NCBI GenBank assembly: GCA_964495595.1
Contig: CAZBWH010000003.1
Span: forward strand, 1-62,664
From: CALMFQ01 sp964495595
GTDB taxonomy: Bacteria > Pseudomonadota > Gammaproteobacteria > Burkholderiales > SCOH01
Direction of reading: 5' to 3'
DNA: 62,664 bases
The notes under the pieces are model-generated. The model was not told the DNA's origin. It saw nothing but the letters and a program-made list of their open reading frames with translations, and ran no database searches. Positions 51,831 to 60,957 of the stretch are shown in pieces. Position numbers and translations under genes: made by a program. Numbering within the stretch: position 1 is the stretch's first letter; the number at the start of each line of letters is the position of its first letter.

Positions 51831-53453
51831 TCAGATCCGCATCGGGGGCGAGAAAAACGCATATCCGTTCTTACCCTGAGACTTGGCACGATACATCGCA
51901 ACATCCGCAGCCTTTTTCAGGCTGTTCTCGTCGCAGCCATCCATCGGCGCAATGGCAATGCCGATACTCAGGCGAGCCGTCAGCTGATGACCGGCCGCAA
52001 GAATGGGCTGATTTAACGACGCGACAATCTTTTCAGCAACCAGGGCCGCGTCCTCATGATTCTTCAGGTTCGGCAACAGGATGATGAACTCATCGCCGCC
52101 CAACCTGGCCACGGTATCGCTACGCCGAACACAGACATTCAGGCGCCGCGCCACCTCCTGCAGCAAACCGTCACCAACATCGTGCCCCAGCGTATCGTTG
52201 ACCTGCTTGAAATCGTCCAGGTCGATAAACATCAAGCCGATCTGCCCCCCCTGACGCTTCTGCTGCAGCAGAGCCTGAGCAATCCGCTCGGACAACAGAA
52301 ACCGGTTTGGCAGGGCCGTCAATGTGTCATAGAACGCCAGATACAGGACGCGCTCCTCATTGAGCTTGCGCTCAGTGATATCGGTCAGCAACGCAAAGGC
52401 TGCCGTCGGGCGACCGACCGGATCGAACAGGGTACTGCAATTGGCCAGCGCGTGCAGTGAAGCACCGGCACGTGTCTGCAGGCGGATTTCAAACTGCCGG
52501 TGCTGACTGGAAGCGAGTTTGCCATACTGTTTGAACCATTCATCCTGCCCCTCCGGCGCGATGAAACGGTCAAGCGTCAGTCCGACGATGTCGTTCCGGC
52601 GTATTCCGAGCAACCGGCACAACGCCGGATTGACATCGACAATATGGCCGTCCTCAAGATCAAACAGGGCATAACCTTCAGCCGTTGTCTCAAGCACGGC
52701 ACGATAACGGGCCTCGCTGTCACGCAACGCTTCTGCGGCCCGCTTTCGCTCGGTCACATCGCTAAACCCGAGCAAAATGACCGGCTCGCCACGATGACTC
52801 GATTTTCGTGCAGACAACAACGCCCAGATACGCTGTTCTGAGTCAGTTCGCAAACAGGCCTCGAAGTCCTTGATTGCGCCCTGCGCCTTGACCATCAGCA
52901 GCAACTGCCGACAATCATTGCTATCGACGAACAAGTCATCCAGCGGCCGGCCGATGCATGTCCGGCTCGCACAGCCGAGCACTTCCGCAGTCCGCTGATT
53001 GCTGGCAATGATTTTCTGTTCAGCCGCATGGATCAACAACAGCGGGTACGGCATCGCTTCCGCAATCACACGGAAAATCTGCTCATCCTCCCCGTGTGCC
53101 GCAATGGTACTGCGCGGGCGGATTTCACCCACCAAAACCCGCCGGCCACGATCCAGCTCGATAATCCGCTTGGTGGTTTGCACGCGCTGACGACTACCGT
53201 CTGGCAGCCGGAACTCATCCTCGGTTTCAGTAAGGCCTCCAGCGACGAATGCGGCCTTCCAGTCAGCCCATTGCGGCAACAACTCACCGTCAGCACCGGA
53301 TGGAATGCTACCGAGTATCCTGTGCCGCGGCTTGAGCAACAGTTTGCAGAAGGCATCATTGGCAGCCAGGCAGCGACCAGAAGCATCCTGAATGAAGGCG
53401 GGGGAGTCCAGCGTATCGAGGTAAGCTGAAATGGCGAGCAGCGGATCCATCAA
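51831..53453 (-). CDS. Diguanylate cyclase with three PAS domains
   Basis: 540 residues, no membrane helices: PAS domains at about 10-115, 125-240 and 250-365, then GGDEF. The active site is GGDEF, with the I-site RRSD five residues before it. YRAVLETTAEGY and the terminal PAC-like DITERK segments support the PAS calls. A cytosolic c-di-GMP enzyme whose signals are unknown. Convergent with the FimV-like gene, with a 25-bp gap. Confidence 0.92.
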   Translation of the reverse strand: MMDPLLAISAYLDTLDSPAFIQDASGRCLAANDAFCKLLLKPRHRILGSIPSGADGELLPQWADWKAAFVAGGLTETEDEFRLPDGSRQRVQTTKRIIELDRGRRVLVGEIRPRSTIAAHGEDEQIFRVIAEAMPYPLLLIHAAEQKIIASNQRTAEVLGCASRTCIGRPLDDLFVDSNDCRQLLLMVKAQGAIKDFEACLRTDSEQRIWALLSARKSSHRGEPVILLGFSDVTERKRAAEALRDSEARYRAVLETTAEGYALFDLEDGHIVDVNPALCRLLGIRRNDIVGLTLDRFIAPEGQDEWFKQYGKLASSQHRQFEIRLQTRAGASLHALANCSTLFDPVGRPTAAFALLTDITERKLNEERVLYLAFYDTLTALPNRFLLSERIAQALLQQKRQGGQIGLMFIDLDDFKQVNDTLGHDVGDGLLQEVARRLNVCVRRSDTVARLGGDEFIILLPNLKNHEDAALVAEKIVASLNQPILAAGHQLTARLSIGIAIAPMDGCDENSLKKAADVAMYRAKSQGKNGYAFFSPPMRI

Positions 53454-53492
53454 ACCAGAGTCATGACATTCAGCCCTAAGCGTAGCAGACGA

Positions 53493-53981
53493 TCAAGGGT
53501 TGCGTTGGTAGACGGCAAAATCGAACGCAAATCCGCGCCCGTTGTCCGGATGGTGTTCACGCTGCAGTGCTTGCCAGCCAGCCCAATCGATGTCCGGGAA
53601 CCAGGCATCACCGGCAAAATCAGCGTCGATCTCGGTAAGATAAAGCCGGCTGGCTTGTGGTAGCGTCTGCGTGTACAGCTCGCTACCGCCGATCACAAAC
53701 AATTCTGCCGCATCGCCTGCGGCCTCGATGGCCGCATTGATATCGGTGGCCACAATGCAGCCTTGGGCATGCCAGTGCGGATCACGAGTCAGCACAATCG
53801 AAGTACGCCCCGGAAGCGGCCGGCCGATCGAGTCGAAGGTTTTCCGCCCCATCAGGATCGGGTGGCCCAGAGTGACGCGCCGGAAATACTGCAGATCTTC
53901 CGGAAGACGCCACGGCAAGGCGTTGTTCAGGCCAATCACATCATTGCGGGCCTTTGCTGCGATCAGGGACAGCAACGGCAT
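53493..53981 (-). CDS. folA: Dihydrofolate reductase
   Basis: Reduces dihydrofolate. 162 residues with IAAKARNDVIGLNNALPWRL split over the active site, PILMGRKTFDSIGRPLPGR, and FVIGGSELYTQTL. Its ATG overlaps the stop of the preceding small gene by one base (TGATG). The thyA gene is about 3 kb away on the same strand. Confidence 0.96.
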   Translation of the reverse strand: MPLLSLIAAKARNDVIGLNNALPWRLPEDLQYFRRVTLGHPILMGRKTFDSIGRPLPGRTSIVLTRDPHWHAQGCIVATDINAAIEAAGDAAELFVIGGSELYTQTLPQASRLYLTEIDADFAGDAWFPDIDWAGWQALQREHHPDNGRGFAFDFAVYQRNP

Positions 53982-54205
53982 CAGTCGCCTCCATCAGAGT
54001 AGGGATTGATCAGTGACTGAACCACTTGCTGCAGCACCTCTCTTACCTGTGCCTCATCACATCCCATCAGCAGCGCATCTTCCAGGCAATCCTGCGCCAT
54101 CTGCTGGAGTTCCTCCAGATTTTCCCGCATGACCTTGATCTTTTCGACGCAGGCAATAACCTGCCCGTTCGGGTCACGCCACTTGATCTGTTCGAATTGA
54201 GGCAT
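53981..54205 (-). CDS. Small unknown protein upstream of folA
   Basis: 74 residues, acidic and helical with a probable amphipathic C-terminal half (EAQVREVLQQVVQSL). Two cysteines (VIACVEK and DALLMGCDE). I do not recognise a family. The TGATG overlap with folA supports it being a real, co-translated gene. Confidence 0.7.
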   Translation of the reverse strand: MPQFEQIKWRDPNGQVIACVEKIKVMRENLEELQQMAQDCLEDALLMGCDEAQVREVLQQVVQSLINPYSDGGD

Positions 54206-54249
54206 AGGAGTCCATAGGTCGATAAGCCGCCGGCCGCTGAGAGACTGAA

Positions 54250-55584
54250 TCAGCGGCGTGGCTGTACACGGCCGATCGGGTAATATTCCAGCCCGGCCTT
54301 GGCCAGCATGTCCGGGTGATACAGATTGCGACCATCCAAAACAACCGGCTGGATCAGGGCAGAGTGAATCGCGTCAAAGTCCGGGCTGCGGAATTCTTTC
54401 CATTCGGTCAGGATCAACAGCGCATCGGCACCTTGCAGCGCTTCGTTGGCCGAGGCAGCGAACTGCAACCCCTGCCAGCCCCCTGTGAGACGGGCTGCCT
54501 CGTGGGCGGCAACCGGATCGTAGGCCGTCACCTGCGCCCCTTTGTCCAGCAGTGCCCGAATGACCACCAGACTGGGGGCTTCACGCATGTCATCCGTATT
54601 GGGCTTGAAAGCCAACCCCCAGATCGCGAACCGGCGGCCCGCGAGGTCGTCACCAAAACGGGCGACCAGTTTTTCGACCAGCACTGCTTTCTGAGCTTCA
54701 TTGGCCGCTTCAACCGCACTCAGCACCCGCAACGGGCAGCCATATTCAGCCCCTGTCCGTTGCAAAGCCTGTACATCCTTGGGAAAGCAGGAGCCGCCAT
54801 AGCCCACGCCGGGGTAAAGAAAATGAAAACCGATCCGCGGGTCAGAGCCGATCCCCTGACGCACCAATTCGATATCTGCACCAAGACGCTCCGCCAGATT
54901 GGCCAGTTCGTTCATGAACGAGATGCGCGTCGCCAGCATCGCGTTCGCTGCATATTTGGTCAGCTCAGCCGAGCGCACGTCCATGAAAATCAGTCGTTCG
55001 TGATTTCGCTGGAATGGTGCATACAGGCTGCGCATCAGATCCTTGGCTGTATTGTCGTCAGTACCGACCACAATACGATCAGGGCGCATAAAATCCTCGA
55101 TTGCAGCACCCTCCTTCAGAAACTCGGGGTTGGATACCACACTGAAACTGGTGCTGACTCCGCGGGCCGCCAACTCCTCGGCAATCGCGGCCTTGACCCT
55201 GTCCGCAGTGCCTACCGGCACCGTGGATTTGTCAACGACCACCTTGTATTCATTCATGTGCCGGCCAATGTTGCGCGCGGCGGCCACGACATATTGCAGA
55301 TCAGCCGAACCATCCTCACCGGGAGGCGTTCCCACGGCAATGAATTGAATGGTGCCATGGGCCACGGCTTCGGCAATGTCAGTCGTAAAGCTGAGCCGGC
55401 CCGCCGCCGCGTTACGCTTGACCATGTCTTCGAGCCCCGGCTCGTAGATGGGGATTCCTCCGCCACGAAGCAGGTTGATCTTGTGCTGATCCAGATCGAG
55501 GCATAGCACATCATTCCCCACCTCCGCCAGACAGGTACCCGTAACCAGGCCCACATATCCGGTGCCGATAATCGTGATTTTCAT
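54250..55584 (-). CDS. ugd: UDP-glucose 6-dehydrogenase
   Basis: Makes UDP-glucuronate for polysaccharide synthesis. 444 residues from the ATG at 55584; an ATG at 55617 adds 11 unlikely residues. MKITIIGTGYVGLVTG is the NAD site, the catalytic Cys is in YGGSCFPKDVQAL, and GLAFKPNTDDMREAPS is characteristic. Downstream of an EpsD-like gene in the same direction, which suggests exopolysaccharide production. Confidence 0.96.
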   Translation of the reverse strand: MKITIIGTGYVGLVTGTCLAEVGNDVLCLDLDQHKINLLRGGGIPIYEPGLEDMVKRNAAAGRLSFTTDIAEAVAHGTIQFIAVGTPPGEDGSADLQYVVAAARNIGRHMNEYKVVVDKSTVPVGTADRVKAAIAEELAARGVSTSFSVVSNPEFLKEGAAIEDFMRPDRIVVGTDDNTAKDLMRSLYAPFQRNHERLIFMDVRSAELTKYAANAMLATRISFMNELANLAERLGADIELVRQGIGSDPRIGFHFLYPGVGYGGSCFPKDVQALQRTGAEYGCPLRVLSAVEAANEAQKAVLVEKLVARFGDDLAGRRFAIWGLAFKPNTDDMREAPSLVVIRALLDKGAQVTAYDPVAAHEAARLTGGWQGLQFAASANEALQGADALLILTEWKEFRSPDFDAIHSALIQPVVLDGRNLYHPDMLAKAGLEYYPIGRVQPRR

Positions 55585-55701
55585 CCATGAACTCCTGACT
55601 TCGATCCGCACAAACACCGGACCATTCCAATGTTAATGAACCGTACACTCGCCCTCTGACGACCGACGACCATCACCGCCCAATACCCCAAGACAATGAC
55701 A

Positions 55702-56565
55702 TCAAGGCCGATCGGACTTGCCGTAAGCCGCCTGCAGTCGAGCGTAATCGCCCAGATACTGGATATCAGCCTTCTGCTTTAACTCAGCAAGCAACCGGGC
55801 GAGCTGGTTGCTTCGTTGCTGGTGCGCTAGAAAATTGGCAATCAACGGCCTGGCTTTATCCAGTGAAACCGGATCGCTACGGCTGGCCAACACTTCATAA
55901 ACCAGCAAGCCGCCCGCTACCGGCAAGGCCAGCAGCTTTCCGGCCGAAAGCCCGGAAAAGCGTGGCAGCAAGTCGATCGGCAGGTGCTCGGCCGCCTTCG
56001 ACTCGGCCTGCATCTGTGCCGTGACTCCTTCCTGACTCAGGAGCTGACGCAGTTGGGTCATGGACACCCCTGACTCGATCCGGGACCGGATCAGCGCGAC
56101 CTTGGGACCAGATGCGCTCACCCGTAACCCATTCAACGAGTAAATCCGGCGATGTGAAAACAGGTCAGGATGTCGCTGATAGTACGCCTCAATGGCCGCT
56201 GGAGCAGGAGGCTGATCCGACAGGCGTCGGTTGATCAGGGCACGGGCAAGCACCTCTCGCCGGGCGGCCTCAAGTTCAGCCAAGACCTTGGGGTCTTTAT
56301 CCAGTTTGTCTGCGGTCGCAACATTTGCCAGCAACTGTTGATCCACCAGTGACGCCAGAACCTTGTCACGAGCCCATTGCCGGTTTTCCGGCGTGACGCC
56401 CTGCAAGCGATCCACTGCCTGTTCCAGATCCAGTCGGTGGATACCGACGCGATCAACGCTGACGACCATTTCGTCCTGCCTGGCAGCCCCCTGTGGAGCC
56501 TCATGGCCACACCCCGTCACGCCTAACGCAACCCAGATTGCCCAGACGGGCAGACGGTAGCTCAT
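55702..56565 (-). CDS. EpsD-like peptidyl-prolyl isomerase lipoprotein
   Basis: 287 residues from the ATG at 56565. The signal ends VTGC, a good lipobox. A SurA-like N-terminal helical region (EAARREVLARALINRRL) precedes a degenerate parvulin-like domain. EpsD proteins accompany exopolysaccharide export genes. Nine G residues lie 7 nt before the start, and a longer frame through that tract (from 56679 or 56598) is open, so length changes could alter expression. ugd follows after 117 bp. Confidence 0.75.
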   Translation of the reverse strand: MSYRLPVWAIWVALGVTGCGHEAPQGAARQDEMVVSVDRVGIHRLDLEQAVDRLQGVTPENRQWARDKVLASLVDQQLLANVATADKLDKDPKVLAELEAARREVLARALINRRLSDQPPAPAAIEAYYQRHPDLFSHRRIYSLNGLRVSASGPKVALIRSRIESGVSMTQLRQLLSQEGVTAQMQAESKAAEHLPIDLLPRFSGLSAGKLLALPVAGGLLVYEVLASRSDPVSLDKARPLIANFLAHQQRSNQLARLLAELKQKADIQYLGDYARLQAAYGKSDRP

Positions 56566-56572
56566 CAGATTA

Positions 56573-56581
56573 CCCCCCCCC
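56573..56581 (-). repeat. Poly-G9 tract upstream of the EpsD-like gene
   Basis: Nine G on the minus strand, ending 7 bases before the ATG at 56565. It covers the ribosome-binding region. Confidence 0.9.
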
Positions 56582-56735
56582 GATTCATGCAACGTCATGT
56601 GGAAATGCCCACACCCGCAGGGCAAGCGCGGCTCCGGGTGTAATGTGCCTGGCTGCGCCGCCCGGAACCACGCAGGCATTGTGCGGGCGAGAGTATAACA
56701 GCGTCATGTGATGCACGAAACGAAGCGCGGCTCCT

Positions 56736-56901
56736 GGCAGCCTGTCAGACTGGAGACTGACCTGCTGCGCCAGTGGGAGAAATGGTCCATATTTCTCCGT
56801 TTTCTCGTTACATAGGCCCGCCATGTACCTCGAAAACAGGCAAATCCGCCCTCGTTTTCCCACTCGGCACGCTACGATCGCTCAAATCCGACAGGCTGCT
56901 A
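56736..56901 (-). repeat. Dispersed palindromic repeat, copy B (expanded)
   Basis: Ends match copies A and C in the reverse orientation (GGCAGCCTGTCAGAC and CCGACAGGCTGCTAAC), but the middle holds about 55 extra bases, including a partly repeated TCCG...CGTTTTC segment. Lies between thyA and the EpsD-like gene. Confidence 0.8.
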
Positions 56902-56937
56902 ACGTCTACGCTGCTACCGGAGGTCATCGCATCCAGA

Positions 56938-57771
56938 TCAGACAGCGATTGGAGCCTTGATTGCTGGATGATGCTGGTAATCGACAAAATCGAAATCATC
57001 AAAATGATAGCCAAAAATCGAATCAGGCTTGCGCTTGATCACCAGCCGAGGCGAAGGGAATGGTTCGCGGGTCAGTTGCTGCTCGACTTGCTGCAGGTGG
57101 TTGAGATAAAGATGACAATCGCCCCCCACCCAGACAAAGTCACCGACAGCCAGATCGCACTGTTGAGCAACCATATGCGTCAGCAAGGCGTAGCTGGCCC
57201 AGTTGAACGGCGTGCCGAGAAACACGTCCTGGCTACGACAGTACAATTGGCAGCTCAACCTGCCATCGGCGACATAAAACTGGAAAAAAGCGTGACAGGG
57301 AGCAAGCGCCATCTTGCCGTGGGCGACATTGGCCTGCGGAGAAACCGATTCGTCCGGAAAATCTGCCACATTCAATGCGGTCACCATGATCCGGCGAGAG
57401 TCCGGGCGCTGGCGAATCTGCGCAATGGCCTGTGAAATCTGGTCAATATGCCGACCGTCTGACGTTGGCCAATTGCGCCACTGATAGCCATAAACGGGCC
57501 CGAGATCACCCTTTGCATCTGCCCATTCATCCCATATGCTGACACCGTGATCCCGCAGGTATTGCACATTTGTGTCGCCGCGAAGAAACCATAACAGCTC
57601 ATGCACCACGCTCTTCAGGTGAATGCGTTTGGTGGTCAGCAGCGGGAAGCCAGCATTCAGGTCAAAACGTAACTGGCGGCCAAAAACACTCAAGGTGCCA
57701 GTTCCGGTGCGATCACCTTTCCGGGTACCATTGGTACGAATGTCGCGCAACAGATCAAGATAGGTTTGCAT
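56938..57771 (-). CDS. thyA: Thymidylate synthase
   Basis: Makes dTMP from dUMP with methylene-tetrahydrofolate. 277 residues: RKGDRTGTGTLSVFG, the catalytic Cys in LAPCHAFFQF, and CQLYCRSQDVFLGTPFN. The end is HPAIKAPIAV, which is usual. Divergent from the DUF1857-like gene, 55 bp away. Confidence 0.97.
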   Translation of the reverse strand: MQTYLDLLRDIRTNGTRKGDRTGTGTLSVFGRQLRFDLNAGFPLLTTKRIHLKSVVHELLWFLRGDTNVQYLRDHGVSIWDEWADAKGDLGPVYGYQWRNWPTSDGRHIDQISQAIAQIRQRPDSRRIMVTALNVADFPDESVSPQANVAHGKMALAPCHAFFQFYVADGRLSCQLYCRSQDVFLGTPFNWASYALLTHMVAQQCDLAVGDFVWVGGDCHLYLNHLQQVEQQLTREPFPSPRLVIKRKPDSIFGYHFDDFDFVDYQHHPAIKAPIAV

Positions 57772-57826
57772 GGCATGTCCCCGGACAAGTATCGTAAGGA
57801 TCGTGGATCAAGAAAGGTAGATTGCA

Positions 57827-58273
57827 GTGCACTATGAGCATCTGGTCGAAATCAATCACCCCGGTCTGCCTCAGTTGGCCCTGCTGACTCGCCAGCAACT
57901 CTGGCAGGGCTTGCTGCTGCGGGTCGAACAACCCGGGCTGTTCCTGCCGCACCTGGACAGGGCGCACTGCGAATGGCAAGCGCCGACCACCCTCAAGCGC
58001 GAGCTGGTTTTTGGCTCGGTGCTCATCTCCGATCAGGTTCAGTTGATACCAAAGGAGCAACTGGACATTGCGATCACGGCACCCGCAGAACACGCCGGGT
58101 CACTGCTGGTGATCCGGATCGAAGAGCCAGAGCCGGAACGGCTGTTTCTGCGATTCAGCTATTCGACGCGACTGGAGGACGAGGAGGCCATCGAGTATGT
58201 CAAATCGGCTTATCGCGATGCAGATATCGATTCGGTCAGGATCATGCGCCAATGGCTGGCAGAACAACACTGA
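57827..58273 (+). CDS. DUF1857/AtaL-like SRPBCC protein
   Basis: 148 residues starting at a GTG with AAGG about 9 nt upstream. The opening HYEHLVEINHPG and LTRQQLWQGLLLR, and the C-terminal AYRDADIDSVRIMRQW, fit the DUF1857 family of the START/SRPBCC superfamily, which forms a hydrophobic pocket. The ligand is unknown. Followed by repeat copy C. Confidence 0.75.
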   Translation: MHYEHLVEINHPGLPQLALLTRQQLWQGLLLRVEQPGLFLPHLDRAHCEWQAPTTLKRELVFGSVLISDQVQLIPKEQLDIAITAPAEHAGSLLVIRIEEPEPERLFLRFSYSTRLEDEEAIEYVKSAYRDADIDSVRIMRQWLAEQH

Positions 58274-58305
58274 CCTCACCGCCTGACAGCGCTCCGTCCC
58301 GGACA

Positions 58306-58416
58306 AGCAGCCAGTCAGACTCAAGACTGATCTGCTACGCCAGCGGGAGAAACAGTACATATTTACCCGTTTTCCCGCTCGGCTCGCTACGACCGCTCAA
58401 GTCCGGCAGGCTGCTA
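58306..58416 (-). repeat. Dispersed palindromic repeat, copy C
   Basis: About 111 bp with imperfect terminal inverted repeats (AGCAGCCAGTCAGACTCAAG versus complement of CTCAAGTCCGGCAGGCTGCT) and inner arms GCGGGA-AAAC/GTTTTCCCGC around AGTACATATTTACCC. Lies between a stop and the 3' end of yebC. Confidence 0.88.
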
Positions 58417-58432
58417 GCCGGAGCGTTCGAAT

Positions 58433-59158
58433 TTATTCAGTCAGCAGCGCGGAAGTGTAGACATCCTGGACATCATCCAGTCCTTCCAGTGCATCCAGCA
58501 GTTTCTGCATCCGCAGGCTGTCATCGGCGCCAAGTTCGGTTTCGTTGAGCGGCTTCTGGGTAACTTCGCCCATCTCAACCTTGAACCCGGCTTTTTCCAG
58601 CGACGCCTTAACTGACATGAACTCGTACGGAGGAGTAATCACTTCGATCGATCCATCCTCCTGGGTCAGGACATCGTCAGCACCGGCCTCGAGTGCCGCC
58701 TCCATCAACGAATCTTCATCGGTTCCTGGTGCAAATACCAGATAGCCACAGTGTTTGAACTGGAAGGCCACACAGCCGTCAGTGCCCATGTTGCCGCCAT
58801 ATTTGTTGAACGCATGGCGCACGTCAGCTACCGTCCGGGTCTTGTTGTCAGTCAGGCAGTCGACCATGACTGCAGCACCGCCAATGCCGTACCCTTCATA
58901 ACGACACTCCTCGTAAACCACGCCTTCCAGTTCACCGGTTCCGCGCTTGACAGCACGATCGATATTGTCGGCCGGCATGTTCTCTTCTTTGGCCTTGTCG
59001 ATTGCCAGTCGCAAGCGGGGGTTGAAGTTGACATCGCCGCCGCCCATCTTGGCCGAAACGGTTATTTCCTTGATCAACTTGGTAAAAACCTTGCCTCGCT
59101 TGGCATCCTGACGGCCTTTGCGGTGCTGGATATTGGCCCATTTGGAATGACCCGCCAT
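58433..59158 (-). CDS. YebC/PmpR-family regulator
   Basis: 241 residues, full length. MAGHSKWANIQHRKGRQD and RGTGELEGVVYEECRYEGY-like segments are family hallmarks. YebC proteins bind DNA and also relieve ribosome stalling at proline runs. No ruvC follows, unlike in many bacteria. Confidence 0.94.
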   Translation of the reverse strand: MAGHSKWANIQHRKGRQDAKRGKVFTKLIKEITVSAKMGGGDVNFNPRLRLAIDKAKEENMPADNIDRAVKRGTGELEGVVYEECRYEGYGIGGAAVMVDCLTDNKTRTVADVRHAFNKYGGNMGTDGCVAFQFKHCGYLVFAPGTDEDSLMEAALEAGADDVLTQEDGSIEVITPPYEFMSVKASLEKAGFKVEMGEVTQKPLNETELGADDSLRMQKLLDALEGLDDVQDVYTSALLTE

Positions 59159-59220
59159 ACAAACCCTCGTTTAGCTAATCGGTAAAAACAAAGGCGCGAA
59201 TTGTAGCACGGGCAAAAGAG

Positions 59221-60936
59221 TCAGCGAACCCTCCCCTCGCGCCATGCTTGCAGCAAAGCCTCGTAGCCGATGGTCTGCCCCTTTTCGGTGGTGGTAGGCC
59301 GCGCCGGCTTGGGAGCGCCATCGCGAGCCAGCCATCCGGCAGGATCCACCATCGGGTTCATGCGTGGTCGGCAGCGAATCATGCGGCTATCACTGGCCTG
59401 CTGCTGCATGATGCGATCCATTTGCTGGGCGAGCCGATCCATTGCTTGCTGTGAACTGAGCTTGCCGCTCACGGCAAGCCCGACATTCTGCCACCAGAGT
59501 GGGGCCAGCGCCGGATAATCCGGTACGTTGGTTCCAGTCGGTGTCCAAGAAATCCGCGCCGGGCTGCGGTAAAACTCAACCAACCCTCCCAGCTTCGGGG
59601 CGATAGTGGTCATGGCCGGAGATTGCAGATCTGATTCGCGGATGGGTGTCAGGCCGACGAGTGTCTTGCGCAACGACACGGTTCGCGACACAGTGAACTG
59701 GGCATACAACCAAGCAGCCTTGCGCTGTGCCAAGGGAGTAGACTTGAGTAAAGTCCACGCCCCTGCATCCTGGTAACCCAGCTTCATGCCCTCTTCCCAA
59801 TAACTGCCATGAGGGCTGGGAGCATAACGCCAGCGCGGCGTGCCATCCGGGTATAACAGCGGAGAGCCTGGCTTGGTAAGTGCAGGCGTATTGACGGTAT
59901 AAAGAAACATCATCTGGGCGATATTGCCCTTTTGCATGGCAGTGCCGATATCATCGAAGGTATATTGCATGGCCTCCGGCGGGGCAAAAGCCCGCAGCCA
60001 GTCGATATATTTCTGCAAGGCATAGACCGACGAGGGGCCGTTGGTTTCGCCCCCCCGGCTGATGCTGGCCCCTACCGGAGAGCAGCCCTCTACCCGGATC
60101 CCCCAGTCGTCAACCGGCTTGCCAAAGGGGATACCCTTGTCGCCAGTACCCGCCAATGCAAGCCACGAATCGGAGAATCGCCAGCCAAGCGAGGGGTGGG
60201 GCTTGGCGTAATCCAGATGGCCGTAGACCCGGACGCCATCAATTATCTTCACCTGGTTGGTAAAGAAGTCAGCAATATCTTCATACGCCTGCCAGTTGAT
60301 CGGCACACCGAGCTCGTAACCATAGCGATCGCGAAACTGCTGTTTCAGTTCGGGGCGACTGAACCAGTCATGGCGAAACCAGTAGAGATTGGCAAACTGC
60401 TGATCAGGCAGCTGGTACAGTTGGCCATCAAAACCGACACCAAAACTGCGCCCGATGAAATCGTGAATATCCAGCGTCGGCAGTGTCACATCCTTGCCTT
60501 CTCCGCGCATGAAAGCGGACAACGACACCGTTTGGTCATAGCGTGAATGTGCACCGATCGAATCAGTATCATTGACATAGGCATCGTACAGGTTACGTCC
60601 GCTGCGCATTTGCTCGAACAAGGTATCGACCAGTTGTCCTTCCGGGATAGTGTCATGAATGACCTTGATGCCAGTGATCTCGTAAAACGCCTTGGACAGG
60701 ACATCCCGCTCATAAACATGGACCGGGATCTGCTCGGCCGCGACACGCACCGTGGCGCCTTGAAACGGCCGTGCCGCGTCGATAAACCACCTCATCTCGG
60801 CGAGTTGTTGCTCTTGGGAAAGGGTGCTCTGCTGGAACTCCTGACGCAGCCATTTCCGTGCCGCAACCAGGTCAGCCAATGCGGCTGGAGCCGGTAGCAG
60901 CATGGCAGCCAGGACCATGCTGTGGATACATTTCAT
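59221..60936 (-). CDS. GlpV-like periplasmic solute-binding protein
   Basis: 571 residues with a signal peptide (cleavage near ALA at about 21). The early segment WLRQEFQQSTLSQEQQLAEM and the C-terminal tail resemble GlpV-type binding proteins of glycerol ABC importers, and not the smaller sugar family. GGAGGG lies 5 nt before the ATG. No permease or ATPase gene is in view; the neighbour is a sensor kinase 21 bp upstream on the same strand. It may feed ligand information to that kinase. Confidence 0.8.
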   Translation of the reverse strand: MKCIHSMVLAAMLLPAPAALADLVAARKWLRQEFQQSTLSQEQQLAEMRWFIDAARPFQGATVRVAAEQIPVHVYERDVLSKAFYEITGIKVIHDTIPEGQLVDTLFEQMRSGRNLYDAYVNDTDSIGAHSRYDQTVSLSAFMRGEGKDVTLPTLDIHDFIGRSFGVGFDGQLYQLPDQQFANLYWFRHDWFSRPELKQQFRDRYGYELGVPINWQAYEDIADFFTNQVKIIDGVRVYGHLDYAKPHPSLGWRFSDSWLALAGTGDKGIPFGKPVDDWGIRVEGCSPVGASISRGGETNGPSSVYALQKYIDWLRAFAPPEAMQYTFDDIGTAMQKGNIAQMMFLYTVNTPALTKPGSPLLYPDGTPRWRYAPSPHGSYWEEGMKLGYQDAGAWTLLKSTPLAQRKAAWLYAQFTVSRTVSLRKTLVGLTPIRESDLQSPAMTTIAPKLGGLVEFYRSPARISWTPTGTNVPDYPALAPLWWQNVGLAVSGKLSSQQAMDRLAQQMDRIMQQQASDSRMIRCRPRMNPMVDPAGWLARDGAPKPARPTTTEKGQTIGYEALLQAWREGRVR

Positions 60937-60957
60937 CTGCGCCCTCCAATAGATTCG

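Noticed and set aside
54316..55506. 396-codon plus-strand frame opposite ugd
   Set aside because: Antisense shadow of a well-conserved enzyme; no family motifs.
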